A stretch of DNA of 64,000 bases from Macrobrachium rosenbergii (taxonomy: Eukaryota > Arthropoda > Malacostraca > Decapoda > Palaemonidae), in assembly GCF_040412425.1 (NCBI RefSeq), contig NC_089742.1:79822924-79886923 (forward strand). Reading direction: 5' to 3'. The notes beneath the pieces were generated by a model that was not told the DNA's origin, did not search any database, and saw only the letters and a list, made by a program, of their open reading frames with translations. The position numbers and the translations under genes were made by a program. This document shows positions 11,455 to 24,539 of this stretch, piece by piece. The stretch's first letter is position 1. Every line of letters starts with the position of its first letter.

Positions 11455-13035
11455 AGTATCACAAACCAACTCAGATCAAGCCAAAAGCACACTTCCAAAA
11501 TATTCATCCTCACAGGACAAACCCAGAATTCCTGATAAAAGAAACATATCATACATTAAACCCTGAAATGTTGTATAAAAAAGGAAATAGATTTAAACAG
11601 AAAGATGCACAACTGAGAACAAAACGGAAAAATGCATAATGGAGAACAGAGAAGTTTCACTGCAACACAAAGTGGGTGTTCCACATAATGTCTGGAAAAA
11701 TATAAGTGTTAATGAGTTATCTTACTCGCTTCTATGGCCGCATGTAACTGTTTCCCACAGTGGCAAACCACACCCAGCTGCAAATCGAAGTCATTAGCTA
11801 TTGTATAATGATAATGTACACATTACAGAGTGCACATATGCACGCACTCACATAATAACTCCTCCTCGAAGCATGACGGCACCGGTTCAATGCTCGAAGG
11901 ATCACAACGCTTCCATCAATCTGCCACTTTGGCTCCATGCATTTTGAGCCAACAGTGATCAGGAGGCACAAATGAACGCAGCAGATACCTACTGTATCTA
12001 ACTGTGGAAACCTCTAACGTCAACATAAATGCCACCTGCACCGGGTATACCTTCTCACAGGCCAGCACATAGTTCACTAAAAGACTTAATAGGAGCTCGG
12101 CCCACCTACCCCTGGGTGCCCAGCCCAGGTCGACAAAAAGTTCAGTTTTTGTATGGGCCAGCTCCAAAACCATAGCAAGCCATATGCACTAGATATGAAA
12201 GTTACTTTTTCTAAAATTATAATGTTATTCCAATAAACAGTTCATTGTAAACCTTACCATAATTGCTCATAGCTATCTCATAAAGTCATCAAAGTTTTAC
12301 CAATTAGAAATACTGTCAGTGCCTGCTCAATTCTCAGCAAATTAGCAATTGACATACTAGCAATCGTTCCTATGATCATAACGGCTCCAATCCAATGGTG
12401 CAGCCCCCTGATGGTCTAGAAGAGAACTGAAAATTGAAACACCTAAATTTGGAAGCCATGTTAAAGTCTTCCTAATCCTGTCCTGAACCCTAACTGCTGC
12501 GGCATTAAATTTGGTTAGCCAACCCCGTAACAGATCAGACAGATTTCAACCAATCTCGACTCACCCAAAAATTCCTAAGCAACAGAACTTTATTCTAAAA
12601 ACTCTATACTCAAAGATATTGCGTCAGACGACAACTACACATCATAATATTCTTGTATAATAACACCATATCCTAACCTCACTATGGAATTAGCCCATGC
12701 CACGGCTCCCAAAGTCATGAGAATTGAAACTTCCGCATATAAAAAAAAACAAAAGAAAGAACCTATAAGATACCCAATCTCAAAACAGGAATGAAAAAAC
12801 ACACACACATAAAAAAAGAAACCAATATATCTATAAAACCCTATGGTATTTTACACCTGATTTTAACTAAGTATTGCAACACACAAGAGCAAAAAACTTA
12901 ACTCAGACAATTAAAGATTTGTATAATTCTACGGACCAACGTCCTCCCCAGTTCAAAAAAAACTGTAAGGCACGCCCCATTTAAAACCCATTAAAAAAAC
13001 AGAGAGAGAGAGAGGAAAGAAACTTACAACTTCCT
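11455..13035 (-). repeat. 3' LTR of Gypsy-2
   Basis: Shares a long direct repeat with 19773-20425. The part from about 12090 to 13035 has no partner in the window because the other LTR is truncated. On the minus strand a purine tract (about 13041-13051, AGAGGGGGGAA) precedes it. Both borders are approximate. It includes a short GA run near 13000. Confidence 0.65.
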
Positions 13036-13049
13036 AACTAATTCCCCCC

Positions 13050-13220
13050 TCTAAGAAACACTTTTGGCGTCTGCCAAAATCTCATCCTCATCCTGCTTAG
13101 CTTCTTGTAAACTGATATCCTAATCTATGCAATCTTCAGATACATAGCTTACATGAGTACCATCTGCACCAGAAAAACTTCTGCTAAACTTGTCTGACCA
13201 TTATGTCTACCCTCTATATA
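13050..13220 (-). pseudogene. End of Gypsy-2 RNase H and start of integrase linker
   Basis: Directly continues the frame broken by the MULE: 'YIEGRHN' then, after a frame change, 'SDKFSRSFSGADG', the family's usual 'HNVADALSR' position. It then runs into 'DISLQEAKQDEDEILADA', the linker that normally precedes the integrase zinc finger, and stops. The polypurine tract follows at once, so the integrase was deleted rather than merely mutated. Confidence 0.7.
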
Positions 13221-13231
13221 CCTAATCTTGG

Positions 13232-13346
13232 GTGTCCGGACCGTTCGTTACTGGACCGTTTGTACCCGGACATTTCGTTACCGGACATTACGCTACGGGA
13301 CAGTTCGTTACTAGGACCCTTCGCTACCAGGCCATTACGCTACCAA
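13232..13346 (+). repeat. Left terminal inverted repeat of the MULE
   Basis: Made of seven tandem units of 15-16 bp with consensus GGACNNTTCGYTACC, starting after GTGTCC. Units 1, 5, 6 and 7 are identical to those of the right end. Confidence 0.93.
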
Positions 13347-13578
13347 AAAGTCAAAGTTTTGTCTACTATTATTTTTGTAATTAAATGTTGATCACCTTGT
13401 TAATGTAGTTCCTAACTTGAAATACTGAATAGTTGTTAACATAATTACTATTATACATCTTACCTTGTTACTTAAATACTGGATACTATTATACATTTTA
13501 CTTTGTTACTGTAAATTAAACCAACGTATTTCATTTGCTAAGTATCTTTTTTAAAAGTGACTGAACCCTATAGTCAAG

Positions 13579-14990
13579 ATGCCCAGGACGATTGAATCCA
13601 GAAGAAAACAAATCAAGTTGGTGGATGATTTGAATTGCATATACTGTAAGCAGAAGGAAAATAGTGATGGACAAAACAATATTGGATGTGTGAAAATCGG
13701 ACGTGTAAAGCAAGAGTGCACACAAACGTTGATGAGGATAATTATGTAATAATATAGGAAGTCGGTGAACACAATCATACTACCACGGCTTCTTCTGTAA
13801 AACAAAATGTGCAAGCAATCAAATCAAAGATAAAGCTCTTGGAACAGGACTCTTCACGTAAAAACTTTGATTGCTACTGAATTAAAGAATTTACATGAAT
13901 GTGCCATAGCTGAACTTCCTTGTCCATCAAATATAAGTCGTAATATACGCCGATAGAGCCAAAAGGAAAATAAATCTCCTCCAATTCCACAAGTAAGGCA
14001 TGGTTATCTGATTCCCGAAGACTACGCCAAAACAGTATTATCATTATTTCTGCAATACGACAGTGGCGAAGACGATCTCGAAAGGATTTTGGTATTTGCA
14101 TCGGCAGATGGATTAAGTGATTTGAAAAAGTTTAAAGTATAGGCAGGTGATGGAACATTCAAATGTTGTCCAATTATATACTATCAGTTATATACGTTGC
14201 ATATACAAACTAAAGACATAAGTATTCCCCGACTTTTTGCACTACTACCTGATAAAACCGAAGCCACTTACAAGCGCCTTTTTTCTGTAATTAAAGACCT
14301 CGTACAAAATCATGAGCCAGATCGCATTGTGGTTAATTTTGAAAAGGCTGTCATTAATTCACTGAAGGCTGTTTTTCAAGAAACAGAAGTTAGCTGTTGT
14401 TTATTTCATTTATCTCAGAATGTTTACAAACATACAGTTCAAGCAGGGTACAAGGAACGATAGCATCAAGACGACGAATTTAGTTTAAATGTGCGCTGTT
14501 TCCCAGCACTGGCATTTTTACCGCCAAATGACGTTCTCTCAGGGTTTGAGGAGTTGATCGTTGATAATGAAATTCCAGAAGAAATAGTTTCGTACTTTTC
14601 TACAAATGACATTGGTGGTGAACGAGGCCGGGGATCAAGGAGAAGACGACTAGAACCCCTGTTTCCTATACAGTTGTGGAATGTGTATCAGAGGACAGTC
14701 AATGAAATGCCCAGGACAAATAACAACTTAGAGGGTTTTCATATCTCTCTTAGAACTTCAGTTACAAGCTCACATCCAAATATATGGAAATTGATTGATG
14801 CCTTGAAAAACGAAGAAGGAAGGACTAGCGAGAACAAAAATCTTACAAGTAAATTGCGGCAATCTACCTTCAAAGAAAAGAAAGTATAAGAACTCTGAGC
14901 AGAGGGTTCTTAATGTTATTAGTCGCTACAACCCTGAATGTAAATTGATTTTCTTCGAGCTATTGCTCATAATTTGAAGCTACATTAATA
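13579..14990 (+). pseudogene. FLYWCH-MULE transposase, inactivated
   Basis: The reading starts at ATG 13579. A FLYWCH-type zinc finger is visible at 13680-13770: 'YWMCENRTCKARVHTN' then 'GEHNH', supplying the Cys-x4-Cys and His pair. The MULE transposase core begins near 14143 with 'AGDGTFKCCP' (first Asp) and continues 'PRLFALLPDKTEATYKRLF', 'IVVNFEKAVINS' and 'CCLFHLSQNVYKH'. The usual second catalytic Asp ('TDFEKA') is Asn here. Further conserved text is 'LPALAFLPP'-like at 14500 and 'EMPRTNNNLEGFH' at 14705. In-frame TAG stops lie near 13752, 13970, 14140 and 14461, with frameshifts near 13855 and 14885. It would cut and paste the element by recognising the terminal repeats. Confidence 0.85.
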
Positions 14991-15128
14991 AAAACTTTCT
15001 TTTTATTTTATAATACATGACTAAACTAATATATGACCAAACTAGTACAGTAAATATTTTTAATATTTCAATTTTATAATAAATATATAGTATTACTATT
15101 GTATTATTATATATAAAAAATGACAAAC

Positions 15129-15171
<43 letters not shown>

Positions 15172-15191
15172 TATTATTATTATTATTATTA
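15129..15191. repeat. (TTA)n microsatellite inside the MULE
   Basis: About 20 TTA units with one single-base slip near 15170. Confidence 0.95.
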
Positions 15192-15255
15192 TCACATTTA
15201 TCTAATTAAAAAATATGAGCTCAAGGCAACAAACCTCTAAAAAAAAAAAACGCTC

Positions 15256-15370
15256 TTGGTAGCGTAATGGCCTGGTAGCGAAGGGTCCTAGTAACGAACT
15301 GTCCTGTAGCAAAATGTCCGGTAACGAAGTGTCCGGGGACGAACATTCCAGTAACGAACGGTCCTAGCAC
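15256..15370 (-). repeat. Right terminal inverted repeat of the MULE
   Basis: The reverse complement of the left end with a few substitutions in units 2-4. Because each unit is near 15 bp, its minus-strand reading is an open pentapeptide repeat ('FVTG' plus one residue) that extends the Gypsy-2 pol frame into the transposon without a stop. Confidence 0.93.
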
Positions 15371-15381
15371 CCTAATCTTGG

Positions 15382-16488
15382 CATCAAAATCCCTGATTGT
15401 CAGATACCACCTAGCCCTTTTTAGGAAAAGATCTGGCTTATTAAGAAGATACAACAATGGCTTATGATCCGTAAGAACCTTTACTTGATTGCCCATCAAT
15501 AACATTTTGAAATGAACTAAACCAGATACTACGGCAAAGGCCTTTTTGTCCACTACTGTCCATAAAAGTTCATTACTACCCCATATCTTAAACTTCCTAC
15601 TGTAAAATGCAATCGGATGGAGTCTTCCATCGAACTTCTGCATAAGGCATGCCCCTATACCATCATAACTCGCATCCGTTACCAATGTGAAAGGACGTTC
15701 CAAATCAGGAAACTTCAACACTGAGGGATTCACTAAGGCATCCTTAATCTTCTGAAAAGCTAATTGCTGTCCATCTCCCCATACAAACTGCACATCATCC
15801 CTCAAGACATCTGTCAAGGGAGATGACAGAACAGAAAAACCTTTCACAAATTTATGGAAAAATCCGGCCATACCTAAGAATGACCAAATCTGTTTCTTAT
15901 TCTTGGGAGTAGCAAAATCCACAATTGCCCTAACTTCATCATCATTTACTTTAACACCCTCCTTAGAAATGATATGACCCCAATATACTATCTGCCTCTT
16001 CAGAAAATTACACTTAGCTAACTTTATCTTCAAACCCGCTAACCTAAGCCTCCTAAAAACCTCCCTAAGAACCTCTAAATGTTCCTCTACCGAATCCGTG
16101 GGAACTAATATGTCATCCATGTATAAGAATACACATTTCAAACAAAAGCTGCCTAGTAAATGTCATAGGACTACCTGATAAACCAAACGGCATCCACATG
16201 AACTCATAATGCCCCTTTGGCAAAGAGAAAAGCTGTGTACTCGCTCTCCTCGCTAAGCTGTACTTGCAGGTACCCTTGCATCACATCAGTTGAAGAGTAA
16301 ATATTCTTGCCCCCAATCTCAACAACTAAATCTGGCAAACACGCCAAAGGGTAGCGATCACGGATGGTTTTCTCGTTCAACTTCCTAAAGTCCACACAAA
16401 CTCGGACTGAACCATCCTTCTTAGGCACTGCTAACAATGGGAAATTAAAAGGCGAGGAACTGGGCCTAACAATGCCTTCTTCTCCCAC
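15382..16488 (-). pseudogene. Gypsy-2 reverse transcriptase and RNase H
   Basis: Two minus-strand frames. 16204-16488 carries RT blocks 'FPLLAVPKKDGSVRVCVDF' and 'SSTDVMQGYLQVQL'. After a frame change, 16141 down to 15382 carries the catalytic 'YMDDILV', then 'GLKIKLAKCNFLKRQI', 'GMAGFFHKFV', and RNase H with 'LVTDASYDGIGACLMQK' and 'VLTDHKPLLYLL'. It is cut by the MULE just after 'RDFDAKI'. The YMDD Asp pair is intact, but the split and frame change make it non-functional. It would copy element RNA into DNA. Confidence 0.88.
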
Positions 16489-17218
16489 TTATTAACCTTT
16501 TGCTCTACCTGTTCTCTAATCTTAAAAGGAATCCTATATGAAGGAACAAAAATATAGGCTAAGTCTTGCCCTCCAACTGAACCTTGTGTTCTAACACATT
16601 GGTTAACCCTAACTTATCCCCCTTTAAGTGCGACTATGTCCTGCAAACTTGGCCAGGACATCTTCCACACCCCAACATACTCTTTATAATCAGCATTGGC
16701 TAAATGATCCCTAAAAACTGCCTCCTAGCCTGTAAATCTGCTTCTGAAAAACTACAAAATACCCGACAATAGCAACTGAATTATCTTCATTGACCCAGTC
16801 AACAAAGTTAAGTGCACAAGTTCCTTCTGATAGTTGCGAACTGAATCATTACAGTTTGGGAATTCCACCCAAGTCCCCTGAATTCGATACTTTGTTTATA
16901 GAACAATACACACTACCTTCAGCTTTTCGCCATACTCATCCACAAAACACCTGTCTGGATTTACGCACTTCTTTCACTCGAACTTTCACCATAGCAACCA
17001 TACCAGGACCAAGAACCACATCCACAAGCAAATTTTTAACATATACACATGTTCAGCATCCACCTCGATCCATTATCATCATCCACTACACTCCATCCCC
17101 TCATAAGGCAGAAAAACACACCAGGTTATACCACACATCCCTGTATGAACGGAGATTTTTCATCTCCAACATCCTGGATGACCCAGTAACAACGTATTCC
17201 CCAAAGCAGCCCCCTGTA
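16489..17218 (-). other. Degraded Gypsy-2 protease-RT linker
   Basis: The region between protease and RT on the minus strand. I could not assign a continuous frame here. A 149-codon plus-strand frame (16790-17239) runs antisense through it and has no recognisable domain. Confidence 0.4.
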
Positions 17219-17950
17219 TCACCAAGAATGGTTCTGTAAAAGTTCTACCCCAAGAGATAAATCCACATCTACGTATCCCAAAACCCGTAACCTATTTGCT
17301 TGAACATCACATACTGTCTCCCTAGCAGGTCTCAAAGAATGATTGGAAAACATCGAGCGGAACAACTCATAATTCATAAAGTTAATAGAGGCGCCTGTAT
17401 CGATAAAAACCCTTACATTTACCCCATACACAGACCCTTTTCCACTGGCTTTGCCTCTGAGGGTTCCCCCATAAGTCCTATATCACAAGAAACACCCATC
17501 CAGTTTTCCCTTTATAACTGATTGGTCTTTAGACAATGCTCCACCGATCACTAGATCCCCTCAAAAAATCCCCTTGAGGAACTTTCTTCTACCTGAGCTA
17601 CCAGAATTCTGATATGTAGGCCTACCATTGTACTGCCTCAGAGACGGACAAGACTGCCAGGGATGACCACAACTCCTATAACCGCCACAATATTTTATGC
17701 ATGCAAAATCTCTTAATGTGTCCCTGCATATTACAATTAAAACAACGAACCTGTGGGGCCCAAGAACTCAACCCAAACCATTGACCTCTGGCTCTTATGA
17801 ATTTCAACAAAACCCTTCCAAACCGTGGACTGAATCTCCATTACCCTACACAACCATAGGCTGACCTATGGAATCTCTGATCACTATTTCCTCTTGCCAT
17901 TTTTGCAGCTTTCCTCTTCGTAAATAAATCCATTAACTCACTCTTGGCCG
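17219..17950 (-). pseudogene. Gypsy-2 Gag zinc knuckle and aspartic protease
   Basis: On the minus strand near 17690-17760 the frame reads 'VRCFNCNMQGHIKRFC', a canonical CX2CX4HX4C nucleocapsid knuckle, followed by a second Cys/His cluster 'CGGYRSCGHPWQSC'. At 17219-17431 lies the retropepsin core: 'VFIDTGASINFMN' supplies the catalytic DTGA, and the partner segment reads 'VLGYVDVDLSLG'. Upstream of the knuckles the expected Gag capsid (200 or more residues) is not recognisable. Confidence 0.75.
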
Positions 17951-19765
17951 ATCACAAATACAAAAATTTCCCAAGTCCTGCGAAAGGACATCCTTTAAAG
18001 AAAAAACACACAAAAAATTTCTCCCTGAAAGAATTCCACACAGGAAGAAACCCACAATGTTACTTCCCTGTACTCTAACAATTACTCCCCAAAAATCAAA
18101 AGAAAGTAGTAATTAAACCCACAGCTGGCCTCAAAGTAGGTAAAGATAAACTTCGAGTCTTCAAGAGCAAACAAAAACAAAAAAAAAAATCTCAGTCCCC
18201 CAAACAAAGATAATGGAAGTTTACCCTCATGTAAAGAAAATGGGACTCGAGCAAACAGAAGCGAGAGAGAGAGAGAGGGAGAGAGAGAGAAGAGAAAAAA
18301 ATTCGATCCCCTCCTCTTAGTGCAATATCTCCCCCCTATCTCCCCAACACATCTATGATCTGTCAAAGCACACAGAAAAAAAAACGCTGAAGAGCAAACT
18401 TCGGAGACGTGTCCACCTTTTCAGTCGTCAAGGCAAAAATTGCAGATAAGCTTACAGCAACAGCAACCCTTGCATACAAGCATTATGTACCCAACATAAA
18501 ACATGTACATATGTAACTATAAAAAGTATAAAATCTATGAAATGTACACAGACTCGCGTAAGAAATGTTTACTTCAACAGTAACTCAACAACTGTCAAAT
18601 AAATTATTTCCCAATAATCACAGTCCCCAGAGATAATACAGTAATTAAGTAATCCCTTTATTAAATGCTAAACACCAATGCGAACAGCCGATTGCTATAA
18701 AAAAAAACAAAACACTTAAGCCACGCCCAAAATTCACATAGAGGATGGGAAGAAAGCGAGAAACTCCACCCAAACTAATGACATCGCCGACATGTCACTC
18801 AGGATGATGTCACTACTGCCAATGCCTGATATTTAGTTGCAGTGCAATAAAAAAACAATCAACCCATCCCCTCCAGTTTGTACATTCAAATCTGACACTA
18901 AAATTAACAAAAAATTAATAATAATAATAACACTTACGTCACCCCTGCTTAACAGCCACGGTGTGAACTCCCTCACCAAAGAAAGAGAACAGAAAAAATA
19001 AACACTTGCACGTTTTTGCATGTCTTACCACACATAAGCGGTCAAGACACCGCAATTAAATACACTGCTCACAGTATCCTCTTCCCCAAACATTTCCCAA
19101 TATGTACTAAAGTCCAGAAATACCTATAAATACACCCAAAACCTTGTGCCCTGTGACACATCATTAAACACACAGACACCCGTGCTCAAGAAAGACTGAC
19201 ATGAGTGCATTTCACAACACCTCCTAAACCAGAATTGCTGAACCATCAAAATCCCTATTCTGAGATGCCAATACCAATATTAATAAGATATGTCTCTTCG
19301 GAAGCATAACCTATACCCCATCACCTATCCATTTATCTACTTGAATATCTATTCCTATTAAAATAATACTTCCACACTGTTATGACCCTATACCAAGATC
19401 AGACAGGGTCATAATCTCTTACTACATCTGTTTTAAGAACAACTTCATATCGTCTTGCATCCCTGAGATCCTCCGGTAACAATGGCCAACACTGGGTCAG
19501 CACATTCTTTCTCTCTCATCGACTCCTCTCACTGAATCTATCCTCAAACAAAGGCCTACTGGAATAAAACACCGAGATACAAAACTAGACTTTATTTGCA
19601 AAAAGCTACGGTCATGAAATGGAGTGATACCCCTAAAAATGGAAATCATAACTAGAGGAAATTCAGACTCACAAACAATTGAATTAATGATTTTAGACCA
19701 ACCAATATTAGTGACTAACACCCTGGTCACCAAACAAAATAAAAATCCATAATTATTCTAGACCA
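17951..19765 (-). other. Leader and decayed gag region of Gypsy-2
   Basis: No recognisable protein. It includes an impure GA run near 18265-18290. A candidate primer site (TGG on the minus strand at 19763-19765) lies about 7 bases from the LTR end, the same spacing style as in Gypsy-3; the matching tRNA was not identified. Confidence 0.45.
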
Positions 19766-19772
19766 AAATAAT

Positions 19773-21636
<1,864 letters not shown>

Positions 21637-22447
21637 GCAGTAATATTTATAAAAGCTCCCCCTAAGAGGGCCTTCACTCCTTTCGGGCATGAAGGTCTGT
21701 ACTAAGCAAGCTGTTCGCCTCTATTAGGTTACTCTTCTTCCCTGAGCAGATTAGTCCTGGTTAGCCTACCTAGCTACAGAACTACCTAACCCTAGATAGG
21801 ATATGAGCTATAATCACTACTTTACCTAATTCTAATAGTACTGAAGGTGCTCACGGTTATTATAGGCTACCTCCTACAATCATGATGTGTTTTAGACCTA
21901 GCCTAGTGGTACATTCTATGACATTCCCTAGCCTAACCTATCCTAACCCGACCGTAGCACCAACATAAGAGTTAATATTCTAACTAAATTACAACATGGT
22001 TTATGTTTAATACAATTAAAATTTACTAGTTAATTCATGAGGGTTGCCTCATATGATAAATGGGTGCCTCACTGAGGTCTTAGGCCATGCGTGTCACGAG
22101 CATCGTGGCTCGTTTCACAATAGTTAAGATTACTGAAATTAGTTAGGCTACTTACATGATTACTGCGGCTCAAGTGGTAAGTGGAAAGAACAAGGCTACT
22201 AAATTGATGTACTGTACTTTTTAAGGTGGCCTAGGCTAGGTACAAATAAAAGGAAGAGATCACACTGGCTACCTTCTCTGGGCAAGGGGCCAGGATCACT
22301 CTTAGATGTTAGGGCACTGTGCCGAGAGGGCACTAGTGCCAGGATGAGCGTATAGCTCGGCAACTACTGGGCTCTCTTCCGCCCCTTCTTCTTCTTCTTC
22401 GGTTTCCTCCAAGGCCTATCAGTAGCTGGCCTAGCAGGTGATGAGAG
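21637..22447 (-). other. 3' noncoding stretch of copy B
   Basis: Equivalent to 4244-4983 in copy A and 34255-35050 in copy C. No coding signal. The nested Gypsy element begins at 22448, immediately after the 4-bp target copy AGAG. Confidence 0.7.
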
Positions 22448-22870
22448 TGTAAAGTCACCACATCGGCGCCAGGATAGTGTTTCGGCGGCGCCATTAATTA
22501 AGTCTCCGCTGAGCTTGTTTTCTTTGGTGACTTCCCATTTTCTTCAAGCTCAATTAGTCACGCCTAAAACGTGCCAGGTCACGCATTTTAATCATTTTTA
22601 CTTTATGCGTATTTATACAAATGTCACACATTGTGTATCACATGTTTCTTCATTCACAGGCATCAAGACTGTATCCATATTGTAGCTCTGTATGTTTTGT
22701 ATTGTAATTTGTACTCGTTCACTGCATATTATTGTTTATTGTTTCGACCTCAGGTCACAGTCAATTCCATTGTCTCTTGCGTCCGGGCGTCAGTCGGCCG
22801 CAATATAAGCTGCCTGGATCTGTAATAAAGTAGCAGTAACTTTTACCTGCTCGTTTCTTGACACCTTACA
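22448..22870 (+). repeat. 5' LTR of the CsRn1-like element
   Basis: 423 bp, TGT...ACA. An AATAAA-like signal occurs near 22824 ('TGTAATAAAG') followed by a T/C-rich end, consistent with the polyadenylation region of an LTR. Confidence 0.95.
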
Positions 22871-22871
22871 G

Positions 22872-22883
22872 TGGTGACCCCAG
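22872..22883 (+). promoter_or_regulatory. tRNA-Trp primer binding site
   Basis: TGGTGACCCC begins one base after the LTR and is complementary to the ten terminal bases (GGGGTCACCA) of animal tRNA-Trp. It would prime minus-strand synthesis. Confidence 0.8.
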
Positions 22884-23104
22884 AGTATCCCGGAGCCATT
22901 AGCGGACTCACACTGCGACTTAGTCTTGGCTCCAGGATTTCTCCAAAACGCTCTTAGCGGCCTAAACACGGCGCTGTAACCAGCGTTTGAGCGTGCTGAC
23001 TCTCGTCGGCGTACCCCACCAGCGTCACTAGCGGAACCACACAGCGCACGAAAGTGCGTACTGACGCGAGTACCCCACTCCAGTAAGGGGTCAAAGGAGC
23101 GAGC

Positions 23105-24020
23105 ATGGACGCGGATATCCCCTCCTTCATGCAGTTAAACGCGGACCCCGCGGACTCGGAGGTTTACCTACCTCCCATCACACCCGCGCCTGCCCCCGCA
23201 TCGAGGCCCTCCCGCAACTCCACACCAGCGCCCCGAACACACGACGGCCGGGCAACACAATCGCGGGCCGCCCTCACCGTAAAGCTGCCGCCGTTTACGC
23301 AGGGGAACCCATCGATGTGGCTGCGCAGGGTGGAGAGCCACTTCAGAATCGCGGACCTGACGGACGAAATCCTACAGGCCGACACAGTGCTCAACGCCCT
23401 TCCGGAGGACGTGTACAGAAAACTCATCTCGCGAGTACCCAAACACACCCTCACATACAGCACCACAAAAAGTTCCTCCTCGAAGCTTGCTCCTGCCCAT
23501 CGCCGAGCGGGGCCGCCTGTGCTATCGACCTTGCCATAAACCCACGCCACGACCTCAATTCAAGAGACGCTTGGGCATGGTCGTAGATCTCCTGTCACTA
23601 CCAGACTTGGTGGCACAAAGAAGCGGCAGGAGATAAGCTTCACACGGAAATCTACCTTCGCCAACTCCTCCCGGAAGTACGCAACCAGATTGCTCACCCC
23701 TACACCATGCCTGTCGAGGACCTCAGAGAGGCGCGCAACACCTCACAGACTCCGTCAAGGCTTCACAGCGGCTAAAACCGGCCACACAGCCGGTCAGCTC
23801 CGTCCAGCCTGAAGAGGACGTAGAGCAGCCCGTCAACGCCATCGCCAACAGACGCCCACCGAACCACAGCAGATGGAGGTCCCCGGGCTTCTGTCGCTAC
23901 CACAAGTGGTTCGGAAAGGACGCCGAAACTGCCTGCCGCCCTGCTCATTCAACCGTTCAAAAACGGGGGTGGCGGCCAGCAGGACAGGCCGCCATGGCAG
24001 CAGCCGAAGAACCCAGGGCC
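23105..24020 (+). pseudogene. CsRn1-like gag, frameshifted
   Basis: Starts at ATG 23105 ('MDADIPSFMQ'). A capsid-type segment 'VKLPPFTQGNPSMWLRRVES' is followed by 'NALPEDVYRKLI'. The frame is lost near 23470 at an A-run and continues in another frame ('FLLEACSCPS'). Near 23880-23950 the nucleocapsid box reads 'FCRYHKWFGKDAETC' then 'PPCSF', the CHCC arrangement. It would form the virus-like core around element RNA. Confidence 0.8.
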
Positions 24021-24330
24021 TCAAAACAGTAGGTTTTTACGTCCGCGACACCGTCTCCGGCAGGATGATGCTGGTCGACACAGGGGCCTTTAAATCGGTC
24101 TTCCCAGCATCCAGAGAGGACCGCAACCAGACACCAGACCCGGCCGCTTTCCTGACGGCCGCCAACGGAACCCCATCCTCTCCTACGGCACCAGGCTCCT
24201 GTCGATCTCCATCCTTGGCCAGAGTTACTCCTGGGACTTCATCGTCGTGGGCGTAGGAACCCCACTCCTGGGGGCCGATTTTCTGGCGCACTTTGGCCTG
24301 CTAGTCGACGTGGGCGCAGCGCCTCCTCGA
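24021..24330 (+). pseudogene. CsRn1-like aspartic protease
   Basis: 'MLVDTGAFKSVFPAS' at about 24068 holds the catalytic DTGA. After a frame change, 'LLGADFLAHFGLLVD' (about 24266) is the second conserved retropepsin segment. It would cut the Gag-Pol precursor. Confidence 0.85.
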
Positions 24331-24539
24331 TACCGACTCCTGCCGGTCTCTCCCATTAACGGGACCCAGACCCACCATCAGCGCCGTCGCCCCACCAGTA
24401 TGCACACCTTCTGTCGGAGTTCCCTGAGATATTTAAGCCTGAGCTTCGCCAAGTCCCCGGGCCCCAGCCAAGCACGGCATATACCACCATATAGTGACAA
24501 AAGGGCCCCTGACACACGCGAAGTTCCGCAGGCTTCCCC

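Larger units (their letters stand above)
13232..15370 (+). mobile_element. MULE DNA transposon with 11-bp target duplication
   Basis: Bounded by inverted ends of about 115 bp (13232-13346 and 15256-15370) and by perfect 11-bp direct repeats CCTAATCTTGG (13221-13231 and 15371-15381); MULEs make 9-11 bp duplications. Removing it rejoins the Gypsy-2 pol frame ('RDFDAKI' to 'RYIEGRHN'). Inside are a FLYWCH zinc finger and a MULE transposase, both broken, then an AT-rich stretch with a (TTA)n tract. Confidence 0.93.

Noticed and set aside
16790..17239. 149-codon plus-strand frame
   Set aside because: Antisense to Gypsy-2 pol, with no recognisable domain.
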